A DNA stretch of 58,555 nucleotides from Prevotella sp. UBA5387. GTDB taxonomy: Bacteria > Bacteroidota > Bacteroidia > Bacteroidales > Bacteroidaceae. Below, one piece after another: positions 9,288 through 17,597 of the stretch. Positions within the stretch are counted from its first letter, which is position 1; every line of letters starts with the position of its first letter. The notes below the pieces were generated by a model that did not search any database, was not told where the DNA came from, and worked only from the letters and a program-made list of their open reading frames with translations. The position numbers and the translations under genes were made by a program. The stretch is taken from NCBI GenBank assembly GCA_002407775.1, contig DHOP01000063.1, forward strand, positions 1-58,555. Direction: 5' to 3'.

Positions 9288-9653
9288 ATGATACAGGCAT
9301 TAACTAAACTTACAGTATGCGATAACAGCGGTGCACGTGAGGCAATGTGCATCCGTGTGCTTGGTGGTACCGGCCGTCGTTATGCAAGCGTTGGTGATGT
9401 GATTGTCGTTTCTGTAAAGAACGTCATTCCATCGAGTGATTTGAAGAAAGGTGCAGTATCTAAGGCTTTAGTTGTTCGTACCAAGAAGGAAATTCGTCGT
9501 AAGGATGGATCTTACATCCGCTTTGATGACAACGCCTGCGTGCTGCTTAACAATGCTGGTGAACTTCGTGGTAGTCGTATCTTCGGCCCTGTAGCTCGTG
9601 AGCTGCGTGCTGTCAATATGAAAGTTGTTTCTTTGGCACCTGAGGTTCTTTAA
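9288..9653 (+). CDS. rplN: 50S ribosomal protein L14
   Basis: L14 contributes to the intersubunit bridge with 16S rRNA and is the docking site of the silencing factor RsfS. The 121-residue length is usual. The start MIQALTKLTVCDNSGAREAM and the motif RIFGPVARELR near the C terminus identify it. It begins the spc block directly after rpsQ, without a visible promoter. Confidence 0.98.
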   Translation: MIQALTKLTVCDNSGAREAMCIRVLGGTGRRYASVGDVIVVSVKNVIPSSDLKKGAVSKALVVRTKKEIRRKDGSYIRFDDNACVLLNNAGELRGSRIFGPVARELRAVNMKVVSLAPEVL

Positions 9654-9672
9654 TGATTAAAAAGTAAAAGTA

Positions 9673-9990
9673 ATGACAAAGTTACATATTAAGAAAGACG
9701 ATACCGTGATTGTTCTTGCCGGTGCAGACAAGGGCAAATCGGGAAAGGTGCTTAAAGTGTATAAAGAAGACTATCGCGCCATCGTTGAAGGTGTCAACAT
9801 GGTTTCCAAAAGCACAAAGCCTTCAGCTAAGAATCCCCAGGGAGGCATTATTAAGCAAGAGGCTCCTATTCACATCTCTAATTTGAGTTTGATCGACCCG
9901 AAGAGTGGCAAAGCTACCCGAATCTCTATTCAGCGTGACGGTAAAAAAGTTACTCGTATTGCTAAAAAGTCAGGGGAGGAGATTAAGTAA
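9673..9990 (+). CDS. rplX: 50S ribosomal protein L24
   Basis: L24 (105 residues) nucleates 50S assembly. It has a KOW motif near the N terminus (KKDDTVIVLAGADKGKSGKV) and the central EGVNMVSKSTKPSAKNPQGG. The stop overlaps the rplE start by one base. Confidence 0.97.
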   Translation: MTKLHIKKDDTVIVLAGADKGKSGKVLKVYKEDYRAIVEGVNMVSKSTKPSAKNPQGGIIKQEAPIHISNLSLIDPKSGKATRISIQRDGKKVTRIAKKSGEEIK

Positions 9991-10544
9991 TGGATACAGC
10001 ACAGTTAAAGAAACAATATCAGGAGGTGATTGCTCCTACTTTGCAGCAGCAATTCAACTATACTTCGACAATGCAGGTTCCTGTCTTGGAGAAGATTGTT
10101 ATTAATCAAGGTCTCGGTGATGCTACACAAGATAAGAAGATTATTGATGTAGCAATCAATGAGATTAGCTCTATTGCTGGTCAGAAGGCGGTGATTACCT
10201 ATTCTAAAAAGGATATCGCTAACTTCAAACTTCGCAAGAAGATGCCGATTGGTGTGATGGTTACATTGCGCCGTGAACGCATGTATGAATTCCTTGAGAA
10301 GTTGGTTCGTGTGGCTCTGCCTCGTATTCGTGACTTCAAAGGAGTGAACAGCAAATTTGATGGTCGTGGTAATTACACACTAGGTATTACAGAGCAAATC
10401 ATTTTCCCAGAAATTAACATTGATCAGATTGATCGTATTCAGGGAATGAATATTACCTTTGTAACATCTGCAGAGACTGATGAAGAGGGTTATGCTCTCC
10501 TCAAAGCTTTCGGCCTTCCATTTAAGAACGGTAAAAAAGATTAA
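9990..10544 (+). CDS. rplE: 50S ribosomal protein L5
   Basis: L5 binds 5S rRNA and forms part of the central protuberance. The 184-residue sequence shows LEKIVINQGLGDA and the conserved GVMVTLRRERMYEFLEKL, with LPRIRDFKGV following. Start overlaps the rplX stop. Confidence 0.97.
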   Translation: MDTAQLKKQYQEVIAPTLQQQFNYTSTMQVPVLEKIVINQGLGDATQDKKIIDVAINEISSIAGQKAVITYSKKDIANFKLRKKMPIGVMVTLRRERMYEFLEKLVRVALPRIRDFKGVNSKFDGRGNYTLGITEQIIFPEINIDQIDRIQGMNITFVTSAETDEEGYALLKAFGLPFKNGKKD

Positions 10545-10549
10545 GAGAT

Positions 10550-10852
10550 ATGGCTAAAGAATCAATGAAAGCCCGTGAGGTTAAGCGTATGCAACTTGTT
10601 GCTCGTTATGCCGAAAAGCGTGCAGCCTTGAAGAAGGTTATTGCTAAGACTGATGATCCTGCAGAAGCTTATGAGGCAGCCCGCAAACTTCAGGCTATTC
10701 CTAAGAATGCAAATCCTATCCGTCTGCACAACCGTTGCAAGATTACGGGACGTCCAAAAGGATACATTCGCCAGTTCGGCGTTTCTCGTATCCAGTTCCG
10801 TGAGATGGCATCTCAAGGTCTTATCCCGGGTGTAAAGAAGGCAAGCTGGTAA
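10550..10852 (+). CDS. rpsN: 30S ribosomal protein S14, zinc-free long form
   Basis: S14 belongs to the 30S head. At 100 residues, with the C-terminal RQFGVSRIQFREMASQG and only one cysteine, it is the long C-minus type without a zinc ribbon. The next gene, rpsH, begins after a 125-base spacer with hairpins, longer than any other gap in the spc block except the one before rpsM. Confidence 0.97.
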   Translation: MAKESMKAREVKRMQLVARYAEKRAALKKVIAKTDDPAEAYEAARKLQAIPKNANPIRLHNRCKITGRPKGYIRQFGVSRIQFREMASQGLIPGVKKASW

Positions 10853-10879
10853 GGCGTTTATGGTGTGAGTTGAGCTATT

Positions 10880-10901
10880 GTTGGCATGTGGGACTGCCAA
10901 C
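10880..10901 (+). promoter_or_regulatory. Hairpin in rpsN-rpsH spacer
   Basis: GTTGGCA (10880-10886) pairs with TGCCAAC (10895-10901). A second small stem TCGGG/CCCGA lies near 10943-10956. No T run follows either, so regulation or processing is more likely than termination. In E. coli the spc operon is repressed by S8 binding near L5, but equivalence here is only a guess. Confidence 0.4.
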
Positions 10902-10977
10902 AGACTCGATTCTCATCGAAAATAAAGACTTATTTAATATTGTCGGGGAAGTCCCGATTAATTAAAATTTATATTTT

Positions 10978-11373
10978 ATGACAGATCCAATAGCAGATTA
11001 TCTGACAAGACTCAGAAATGCAATCATGGCACATCACCGTGTTGTTGAAGTTCCTGCGTCTAACTTGAAGAAGTCTATCACAAAGATTCTCTTTGAGAAG
11101 GGTTACATCTTGAACTACAAGTTCATTGAGGATGGGCCTCAGGGTACTATCAAGGTTGCCTTGAAGTACGACCCTGTAACAAAACAAAACGCTATCAAGA
11201 TGTTGAAGCGTGTTTCCACTCCAGGTCTTCGCCGATATACCGGTTACAAAGACATGCCGAGAGTAATTAACGGACTGGGTATCGCAATCTTATCTACGTC
11301 TCAAGGTGTAATGACTAACAAAGAGGCTATCGACCTGAAAATTGGTGGTGAGGTTCTTTGCTACATTTATTAA
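10978..11373 (+). CDS. rpsH: 30S ribosomal protein S8
   Basis: S8 (131 residues) binds the central domain of 16S rRNA. The start MTDPIADYLTRLRNAIMA is the family signature, and the C-terminal GGEVLCYIY matches the usual ending. It is the gene after the structured 125-base spacer. A GGAGG tract just past its stop lies upstream of rplF. Confidence 0.98.
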   Translation: MTDPIADYLTRLRNAIMAHHRVVEVPASNLKKSITKILFEKGYILNYKFIEDGPQGTIKVALKYDPVTKQNAIKMLKRVSTPGLRRYTGYKDMPRVINGLGIAILSTSQGVMTNKEAIDLKIGGEVLCYIY

Positions 11374-11387
11374 TTGGAGGTTTTATT

Positions 11388-11960
11388 ATGTCAAGAATAG
11401 GAAAATTACCAATTAGCATCCCGGCTGGAGTTACTGTGAACTTTGATGAGAAGACTAATATTGTTACAGTGAAGGGCCCTAAGGGAGAACTTTCTCAGGA
11501 TATCAATCCTTCAATCAAGTTCAATAACAATGATGGTCAGATAGTACTGGAAATTGATGAGAAGAGTCCCATCGATGACAAGCAGAAGCAATCTTATCAT
11601 GGTCTTTATCGTTCACTAATCAACAATATGGTTGTTGGTGTAAGCGAAGGCTATACTAAGACTTTAGTTCTTGTCGGTGTGGGTTACCGTGTTTCTAATC
11701 AGGGCAACCTCCTTGAACTTTCTTTAGGCTATACTCACCCCATTTATATGGAGCTACCAAAGGAAGTTAAACTTGAAACTAAATCAGAGAGAAATCAGAA
11801 CCCTATTATTAACATAGAGTCTGCTGACAAACAACTGCTTGGACTTATTTGTGCAAAAATTCGTTCTTTCCGTATGCCTGAACCTTATAAGGGCAAGGGT
11901 ATCCTGTTTAAGGGTGAGGTTATCCGCAGGAAGTCTGGTAAGACAGCTGCAGCGAAATAA
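11388..11960 (+). CDS. rplF: 50S ribosomal protein L6
   Basis: L6 binds near the sarcin-ricin loop and the factor-binding site. The start MSRIGKLPISIPAGVTV at 11388 is the family start. An earlier in-frame TTG at 11358 would overlap rpsH and add ten unrelated residues, so it is rejected. Here an actual Shine-Dalgarno-like GGAGG sits about 8 bases before the ATG, unusual for this genome. The protein has 190 residues and ends with a KGILFKGEVIRRKSGKTAA tail. Confidence 0.97.
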   Translation: MSRIGKLPISIPAGVTVNFDEKTNIVTVKGPKGELSQDINPSIKFNNNDGQIVLEIDEKSPIDDKQKQSYHGLYRSLINNMVVGVSEGYTKTLVLVGVGYRVSNQGNLLELSLGYTHPIYMELPKEVKLETKSERNQNPIINIESADKQLLGLICAKIRSFRMPEPYKGKGILFKGEVIRRKSGKTAAAK

Positions 11961-11981
11961 TTTTAATTAGGATTTACGATT

Positions 11982-12326
11982 ATGACAACAAATAAAGTAG
12001 AAAGACGAATTAAGATAAAGTTTCGCATTCGTAAGAGTGTGAACGGAACAGCAGAGCGTCCACGTCTCAGTGTCTTCCGCTCTAACAAACAAATTTACGC
12101 TCAGGTAATCAATGATAAAGATGGAAAGACTTTGGCTGCTGCTTCATCATTAGGTTTGGAGAAACTTCCAAAGGTTCAACAGGCTGAGAAAGTTGGTGAG
12201 CTTCTTGCTGAAAAGGCAAAGGCAGCCGGTATAGAAGCCGTGGTCTTTGATCGCAACGGATATCTCTATCATGGCCGTGTACAAGCATTGGCAGACGCAG
12301 CTCGTAAGGGTGGTCTTAAATTTTAA
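11982..12326 (+). CDS. rplR: 50S ribosomal protein L18
   Basis: L18 (114 residues) binds 5S rRNA together with L5. The tract GTAERPRLSVFRSNKQIYAQ and the ending DRNGYLYHGRVQALADAAR are characteristic. rpsE follows after 6 bases. Confidence 0.98.
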   Translation: MTTNKVERRIKIKFRIRKSVNGTAERPRLSVFRSNKQIYAQVINDKDGKTLAAASSLGLEKLPKVQQAEKVGELLAEKAKAAGIEAVVFDRNGYLYHGRVQALADAARKGGLKF

Positions 12327-12332
12327 ACAATT

Positions 12333-12845
12333 ATGGCAATGAATAAAGTAAAAATAAATAGTGACGCTGAATTAAAGGATCGCTTGGTTGCTATCAACCG
12401 TGTAACTAAGGTTACGAAGGGTGGTCGTACTTTCACATTCGCTGCCATCGTTGTTGTAGGTGATGGCAAAGGTGTGATTGGCTATGGTCTTGGTAAGGCC
12501 GGCGAAGTTACCTCAGCCATTGCAAAAGGCACCGAGGCTGCTAAGAAGAATCTATATAAGGTACCAGTTCTGAAAGGAACCGTACCACATGAGATTGAGG
12601 TTAAGTATGGTGGTGCACAGGTTCTTTTGAAGCCTGCAGCAACTGGTACTGGTCTAAAGGCCGGTGGTGCTATGCGTGCCGTACTTGAGAGCGCTGGTAT
12701 TTCCGATGTGATAGCAAAATCAAAGGGATCTTCTAATGCACACAACCTTGTGAAGGCAACAATTTTGGCGCTTTCTCAGATGCGCGATGCTTATCAGATT
12801 GCTGGCGATCGTGGTATTTCCATGGATAGAGTATTTAACGGATAA
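12333..12845 (+). CDS. rpsE: 30S ribosomal protein S5
   Basis: S5 (170 residues) affects decoding accuracy and lies near the mRNA entry. It has the double-stranded RNA-binding-like N-terminal domain with VTKVTKGGRTFTFAAIVVVG and the C-terminal segment KSKGSSNAHNLVKATILAL. Confidence 0.98.
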   Translation: MAMNKVKINSDAELKDRLVAINRVTKVTKGGRTFTFAAIVVVGDGKGVIGYGLGKAGEVTSAIAKGTEAAKKNLYKVPVLKGTVPHEIEVKYGGAQVLLKPAATGTGLKAGGAMRAVLESAGISDVIAKSKGSSNAHNLVKATILALSQMRDAYQIAGDRGISMDRVFNG

Positions 12846-12862
12846 TATAGGAGATTGATACA

Positions 12863-13039
12863 ATGGCAACAATAAAGGTCAAACAAATCAAGAGTCGCAT
12901 AGGTGCTCCTGTAGATCAGAAAAAAACACTTCTTTCTTTAGGTCTTCGTAAGCTTTCACAGATTGTTGAGGTTGAAGATACTCCGAGCATCAGAGGTATG
13001 ATCCGCAAAGTTCATCATCTGGTAGAAGTAGTTAAATAA
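12863..13039 (+). CDS. rpmD: 50S ribosomal protein L30
   Basis: This 58-residue protein begins MATIKVKQIKSRIGAPVDQK and ends RGMIRKVHHLVEVVK, matching bacterial L30 in length and sequence. It fits exactly between rpsE and rplO, the standard spc position. L30 is a non-essential large-subunit protein. Confidence 0.95.
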   Translation: MATIKVKQIKSRIGAPVDQKKTLLSLGLRKLSQIVEVEDTPSIRGMIRKVHHLVEVVK

Positions 13040-13065
13040 TAATTCTTTTAAATACAGACTTAATC

Positions 13066-13512
13066 ATGAAATTAAATAATTTGAAGCCAGCTGAAGGCTC
13101 TATACATTCTACTCGTCGCATAGGTCGTGGTACAGGCTCAGGTCTGGGGGGTACGTCTACTCGCGGAAATAAGGGTGCTAAGTCTCGTTCTGGCTACAAG
13201 AGAAAGATTGGTTTTGAAGGCGGTCAGATGCCTTTGCAACGTCGTGTTCCAAAGGCTGGTTTCAAGAATATCAATCACAAGGAATATTTCGCTGTTAATC
13301 TCTCTGTTCTTCAGAGCCTTGCTGAGCAGAAATCACTCACTAAGGTTGGTATTCCAGAACTCGTTGAAGCAGGCCTTACAAATGGCAAGAAACTTGTTAA
13401 AATTCTTGGCAATGGTGAGCTCAAGGCAAAGCTTGACGTAGAGGCAAACGCATTTTCGAAATCTGCTGAAGAGGCTATCAAGGCCGTTGGAGGTAATACA
13501 ACGATTATCTGA
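13066..13512 (+). CDS. rplO: 50S ribosomal protein L15
   Basis: L15 (148 residues) is a late assembly protein with an extended glycine- and arginine-rich N terminus, seen as RRIGRGTGSGLGGTSTRGN, followed by GFEGGQMPLQRRVPK. secY starts two bases after its stop. Confidence 0.98.
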   Translation: MKLNNLKPAEGSIHSTRRIGRGTGSGLGGTSTRGNKGAKSRSGYKRKIGFEGGQMPLQRRVPKAGFKNINHKEYFAVNLSVLQSLAEQKSLTKVGIPELVEAGLTNGKKLVKILGNGELKAKLDVEANAFSKSAEEAIKAVGGNTTII

Positions 13513-13514
13513 CA

Positions 13515-14855
13515 ATGAAAAAGTTAATTGAGACACTAAAGAACTGTTGGAGAGTAGAGGATTTGCGTCAGCGTCTCCTCGTAACTTTTCTGTTTACGGC
13601 TATCTACCGTTTTGGATCATTTGTAGTTTTGCCAGGCATTGATCCTGGTAAACTTGTCCAACTTCAGTCGCAAACCAAGGGTGGCTTGATGTCACTTCTG
13701 GACATGTTCTCTGGTGGAGCATTTTCCAACGCGTCTATCTTTGCGCTTGGAATTATGCCATACATCTCAGCTTCAATTGTCATGCAGCTACTTGCTGTTG
13801 CTGTGCCTTATTTCCAAAAGATGCAGCGCGAAGGCGAAAGTGGCCGAAAGAGAATACAATGGTATACTCGTATCCTGACAGTGGCTATTCTGCTGTTCCA
13901 GGCACCAAGTTACCTTATTAACTTGAAGATGCAGGCTGGCAGTGCTCTTGCTAGTGGCGTGTCTTGGAGTGTATTCATGATTCCGGCTACTATCATCCTC
14001 GCAGCAGGTAGTATGTTCATCCTCTGGTTGGGTGAACGTATTACTGACAAGGGAGTTGGTAATGGTATCTCACTTATCATTATGCTTGGTATCATTGCAC
14101 GTTTGCCTCAGGCTTTCTTCCAAGAGGTGAGCTCAAGATTCACCGCCATATCTGGTGGTGGTCTTGTGATGTTTATCGTAGAGATTCTTATTCTTTATGG
14201 TGTTATTTGTGCAGCTATCCTTCTGACTCAAGGTACAAGGAAGGTGCCAGTTCAATATGCTAAGCGATTAGTGGGGAACAAACAATATGGTGGTGCTCGC
14301 CAGTACATTCCTCTCAAACTTTTTGCAGCTAACGTGATGCCAATCATCTTTGCTCAAGCATTGATGTTTATTCCATTGGCTATTGTTCAGTATCAGACTG
14401 ACGGAGCTTCTTGGTGGGTACGTGATATGATGAACAATCGTAGTTTGCTCTACAACGTTGTTTATGTTATTCTTATTATTGCATTTACTTATTTCTATAC
14501 AGCTATTACGTTGAATCCAACTCAGATGGCTGAAGATATGAAGCGCAATAATGGTTTCATTCCAGGCATCAAACCTGGTCGTGATACAGCTGAATACATC
14601 GACACTGTGATGTCACGTATAACTTTGCCAGGATCTCTTTTCATTGCGTTTATTGCAATTATGCCAGCCTTGGCAGGATTGCTTGACGTGCAAAGTGCAT
14701 TTTCCCAGTTCTTCGGTGGTACTTCATTGTTGATTTCTGTCGGTGTTGTAATTGACACACTTCAGCAGATTGAAAGCTACCTTTTGATGCGCCATTATGA
14801 TGGTTTGCTGAACTCGGGACATACACGTAAGTCCGGTGCTGTAAGTGCATATTGA
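13515..14855 (+). CDS. secY: Protein translocase subunit SecY
   Basis: SecY is the channel subunit of the Sec translocon in the inner membrane. The 446-residue protein shows about ten hydrophobic segments. The family start is followed by the plug region IDPGKL, and AEDMKRNNGFIPGIKPG precedes the last transmembrane helices, as in other SecY proteins. It is followed directly by map; adk, which often lies between these two genes, is elsewhere in this window. Confidence 0.97.
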   Translation: MKKLIETLKNCWRVEDLRQRLLVTFLFTAIYRFGSFVVLPGIDPGKLVQLQSQTKGGLMSLLDMFSGGAFSNASIFALGIMPYISASIVMQLLAVAVPYFQKMQREGESGRKRIQWYTRILTVAILLFQAPSYLINLKMQAGSALASGVSWSVFMIPATIILAAGSMFILWLGERITDKGVGNGISLIIMLGIIARLPQAFFQEVSSRFTAISGGGLVMFIVEILILYGVICAAILLTQGTRKVPVQYAKRLVGNKQYGGARQYIPLKLFAANVMPIIFAQALMFIPLAIVQYQTDGASWWVRDMMNNRSLLYNVVYVILIIAFTYFYTAITLNPTQMAEDMKRNNGFIPGIKPGRDTAEYIDTVMSRITLPGSLFIAFIAIMPALAGLLDVQSAFSQFFGGTSLLISVGVVIDTLQQIESYLLMRHYDGLLNSGHTRKSGAVSAY

Positions 14856-14869
14856 TTTTGTCTTTCGGA

Positions 14870-15670
14870 ATGAAGATATTTCTGAAGACAGAAGATGAAA
14901 TCAACCTCATGCGAAGGGCCAACCAACTTGTTGGTTCGACCCTTGCTGAAGTAGGACGACATATAAAACCAGGTGTAACGACTCTCCAGTTAGATAAGGT
15001 TGCCGAGGAATTTATTCGAGACCATGGGGCTATCCCTACGTTTAAGAATTTTCCTAATCCTTATGGAGAGCCATTTCCAGGATCCATTTGCACATCAGTT
15101 AATCAGGTAGTTGTGCATGGTATACCGTGCGATAGCACAGTTTTGAAAGAAGGAGACATAATTTCTGTAGACTGTGGAACGCTATTAGATGGTTACAATG
15201 GAGATAGCTGCTATACCTTTTGTGTAGGCGAGGTTAATGTGGAGATTAAGCATCTTCTGAAGATAACCAAAGAAAGTCTTTACAAGGGAATAGAACAAGC
15301 AAATGCTGGAAAGCATGTGGGGGATATTGGGTCAACGATACAAGATTATTGTGAATCCCAAGGGTATGGCGTTGTACGAGAATTGACTGGTCATGGTATT
15401 GGTCGCGAGATGCATGAGGATCCGCCCGTTCCGAACTATGGTTCAAAAGGTAATGGCGTAATGCTGAAGTCAGGTATGTGCATTGCTATTGAACCGATGA
15501 TAACCATGGGTGACCGTAAAATATGGATGTTACCCGATAAGTGGAGTATCATTACACGTGACGGTCAGCCCTCAGCTCACTTTGAGCATACTATAGTCAT
15601 CAGAGATGATAAGGCCGAGATTTTATCAACGTTTGAAGAAATTGAAAATCAAGAAAGAGTAAAGAATTAA
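14870..15670 (+). CDS. map: Type I methionine aminopeptidase
   Basis: Removes the N-terminal methionine from nascent proteins. The dinuclear metal ligands are all visible: Asp in SVDCGT, Asp in YNGDS, His in GHGIGREMHEDPP, Glu in AIEPM and Glu in FEHTIV. The ATG at 14870 gives 266 residues beginning MKIFLKTEDEINLMRRAN, the normal start. An upstream in-frame TTG at 14852 would overlap secY and is not needed. Position between secY and infA is common in bacteria. Confidence 0.96.
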   Translation: MKIFLKTEDEINLMRRANQLVGSTLAEVGRHIKPGVTTLQLDKVAEEFIRDHGAIPTFKNFPNPYGEPFPGSICTSVNQVVVHGIPCDSTVLKEGDIISVDCGTLLDGYNGDSCYTFCVGEVNVEIKHLLKITKESLYKGIEQANAGKHVGDIGSTIQDYCESQGYGVVRELTGHGIGREMHEDPPVPNYGSKGNGVMLKSGMCIAIEPMITMGDRKIWMLPDKWSIITRDGQPSAHFEHTIVIRDDKAEILSTFEEIENQERVKN

Positions 15671-15672
15671 TT

Positions 15673-15891
15673 ATGTCAAAACAATCATCAATAGAACAAG
15701 ACGGAACAGTGATAGAGAACCTCTCTAATGCGATGTTCCGTGTCGAGCTTGAAAATGGTGTACAGATTATAGCAAACATATCTGGCAAGATGCGTTTGCA
15801 TTATATTAAGATTTTGCCGGGTGACAAGGTTAAAGTGGCTATGAGTCCTTACGACCTCACCAAGGGCAGAATTGAATTTAGATACAAATAA
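15673..15891 (+). CDS. infA: Translation initiation factor IF-1
   Basis: IF-1 is a 72-residue OB-fold protein that occupies the ribosomal A site during initiation. The sequence MSKQSSIEQDGTVIENLSNA and the internal SGKMRLHYIKILPGDKV are typical. It begins two bases after the map stop and is followed by rpmJ. Confidence 0.98.
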   Translation: MSKQSSIEQDGTVIENLSNAMFRVELENGVQIIANISGKMRLHYIKILPGDKVKVAMSPYDLTKGRIEFRYK

Positions 15892-15915
15892 TTAACACAA
15901 AGATATCTTTAAGAG

Positions 15916-16032
15916 ATGAAGACAAGAGCATCAATCAAAAAGCGTAACGACGACTGCAAAATTGTTCGCCGTAAGGGCCGTCTGTTCGTTATCAACAAGA
16001 AAAACCCTAAGTTTAAACTGCGCCAGGGTTAA
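15916..16032 (+). CDS. rpmJ: 50S ribosomal protein L36, zinc-free form
   Basis: This 38-residue protein starts MKTRASIKKRNDDCKIVRRK and ends PKFKLRQG, aligning end to end with bacterial L36. Three of the four zinc ligands of the classical form (positions 11, 27 and 33) are replaced by Asn, Asn and Phe. Only Cys14 remains, so this is the C-minus type that cannot hold zinc. It ends the spc block. Confidence 0.95.
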   Translation: MKTRASIKKRNDDCKIVRRKGRLFVINKKNPKFKLRQG

Positions 16033-16075
16033 TGTTAAAAATATGCAAATGATTCAAATTGAGTCTTTTAATTTG

Positions 16076-16083
16076 TATCTTTG
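16076..16083 (+). promoter_or_regulatory. Internal promoter upstream of rpsM
   Basis: TATCTTTG followed by CA matches the TAnnTTTG -7 consensus. It lies in the 110-base spacer between rpmJ and rpsM, where the alpha operon begins. The nearest upstream TTG (16059-16061) is too close for an ideal -33, so strength is uncertain. Confidence 0.7.
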
Positions 16084-16142
16084 CATGCTTTTTTATCAAC
16101 ATGTACGTGTAATTTTTATTAAATTATTTATTAAATCAACAA

Positions 16143-16523
16143 ATGGCAATAAGAATTGTTGGAGTAGATTTGCCCCAGAATAAGCGTGGCGAAATCGCAT
16201 TGACCTATATATATGGTATTGGTCGAAGTAGTTCAGCAAAGATATTGGATAAAGCCGGCGTGAGCCGAGACCTGAAGGTCAGCGAATGGACTGACGACCA
16301 GGCAGCTAAGATCCGTGAAATCATTGGTGCTGGATTCAAAGTAGAAGGTGATCTCCGTTCGGAGATTCAAATGAACATCAAGCGCCTCATGGACATAGGC
16401 TGCTATCGTGGCGTACGTCATCGCAATGGTCTTCCAGTTCGCGGACAAAGCACTAAGAATAATGCTCGCACTCGCAAGGGTAAGAAGAAGACTGTTGCTA
16501 ACAAGAAGAAGGCTACTAAGTAA
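16143..16523 (+). CDS. rpsM: 30S ribosomal protein S13
   Basis: S13 (126 residues) contacts the P-site tRNA and forms intersubunit bridges. MAIRIVGVDLPQNKRGEIAL and the motif YRGVRHRNGLPVRGQSTKNN identify it. It heads the alpha block behind its own promoter-like sequence and has the usual lysine-rich tail. Confidence 0.98.
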   Translation: MAIRIVGVDLPQNKRGEIALTYIYGIGRSSSAKILDKAGVSRDLKVSEWTDDQAAKIREIIGAGFKVEGDLRSEIQMNIKRLMDIGCYRGVRHRNGLPVRGQSTKNNARTRKGKKKTVANKKKATK

Positions 16524-16543
16524 TTCAGAGGAGGAAATTAATT

Positions 16544-16933
16544 ATGGCAAAATCAAAAGCAACATCCAAGAAAAGAAACGTTAGAATTGATGCTCTAGGA
16601 CAACTTCATATCCATAGCTCATTCAATAATATCATTGTATCGCTTGCTAATAGCGAAGGACAAGTTATTTCTTGGTCTTCAGCTGGTAAGATGGGATTCC
16701 GTGGTTCCAAGAAGAATACTCCGTATGCAGCTCAAATGGCAGCAGAGGATTGTGCAAAGGTAGCTTACGGACTTGGTCTTCGTAAGGTTAAAGCTTTCGT
16801 CAAAGGTCCAGGTAATGGCCGTGAGAGTGCTATTCGTGCCGTGCATGGCGCAGGAATTGAGGTAACTGAGATCGTAGATGTTACACCGCTGCCACACAAT
16901 GGCTGTCGTCCTCCTAAGCGTCGTCGCGTGTAA
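16544..16933 (+). CDS. rpsK: 30S ribosomal protein S11
   Basis: S11 (129 residues) lies on the 30S platform near the Shine-Dalgarno cleft. The motifs GQLHIHSSFNNIIVSLA, GFRGSKKNTPYAAQMAAED and the ending DVTPLPHNGCRPPKRRRV are diagnostic. A purine-rich AGAGGAGG lies 16-23 bases before the ATG. Confidence 0.98.
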   Translation: MAKSKATSKKRNVRIDALGQLHIHSSFNNIIVSLANSEGQVISWSSAGKMGFRGSKKNTPYAAQMAAEDCAKVAYGLGLRKVKAFVKGPGNGRESAIRAVHGAGIEVTEIVDVTPLPHNGCRPPKRRRV

Positions 16934-16976
16934 TGGTAACTATTAACATACAGAAGAATAAAGCATTTTAAATATT

Positions 16977-17585
16977 ATGGCAAGATACATAGGTCCAAAA
17001 TCTAGAATTGCACGCCGTTTTGGTGAACCCATTTTCGGTGCAGATAAGGTACTGGCTAAGCGTAATTTCCCTCCGGGGCAGCACGGTAATGATCGCCGTC
17101 GTAAGCAATCGGAGTATGGTTCTCAGCTCGCCGAGAAGCAGAAGGCAAAATACACTTACGGTGTCTTGGAACGTCAGTTCCGTAATCTGTTCGATAAGGC
17201 AGCTAAGAGTGGTGGTATTACAGGTGAAATCCTGCTTCAGCTTTTGGAGAGCCGATTGGACAATGTTGTATTCCGTCTTGGTATTGCTCCAACTCGCGCA
17301 GCTGCTCGTCAGTTAGTGGGTCATAAGCATATCACAGTCGATGGCAACGTGGTTAACATACCTTCATATTCCGTTAAGGCAGGTCAGGTGATTGGTGTAC
17401 GTGAAAAGGCTAAGTCACTTGAGGTAATTGATGCTGCACTTGCAGGCTTCAACCATAGCAAGTATCCTTGGCTTGAGTGGGATGAACACACAAAGAGTGG
17501 CAAATTCCTACATACTCCAGAGCGTGAGGATATTCCTGAAAATATTAAGGAGCAGTTAATCGTTGAGTTGTACTCTAAACAATAA
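16977..17585 (+). CDS. rpsD: 30S ribosomal protein S4
   Basis: S4 (202 residues) is a primary assembly protein and part of the mRNA entry pore. It contains an S4 RNA-binding domain (LESRLDNVVFRLGIAPTRAA). No clustered cysteines for a zinc site are seen. In E. coli S4 represses the alpha operon; that is not tested here. Confidence 0.98.
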   Translation: MARYIGPKSRIARRFGEPIFGADKVLAKRNFPPGQHGNDRRRKQSEYGSQLAEKQKAKYTYGVLERQFRNLFDKAAKSGGITGEILLQLLESRLDNVVFRLGIAPTRAAARQLVGHKHITVDGNVVNIPSYSVKAGQVIGVREKAKSLEVIDAALAGFNHSKYPWLEWDEHTKSGKFLHTPEREDIPENIKEQLIVELYSKQ

Positions 17586-17597
17586 ATCATTAAGTTA

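Noticed and set aside
11358..11387. TTG upstream start for rplF
   Set aside because: It overlaps rpsH and adds residues not found in L6; the ATG at 11388 gives the family start.
14852..14869. TTG upstream start for map
   Set aside because: It overlaps secY; the ATG at 14870 gives the normal N terminus.
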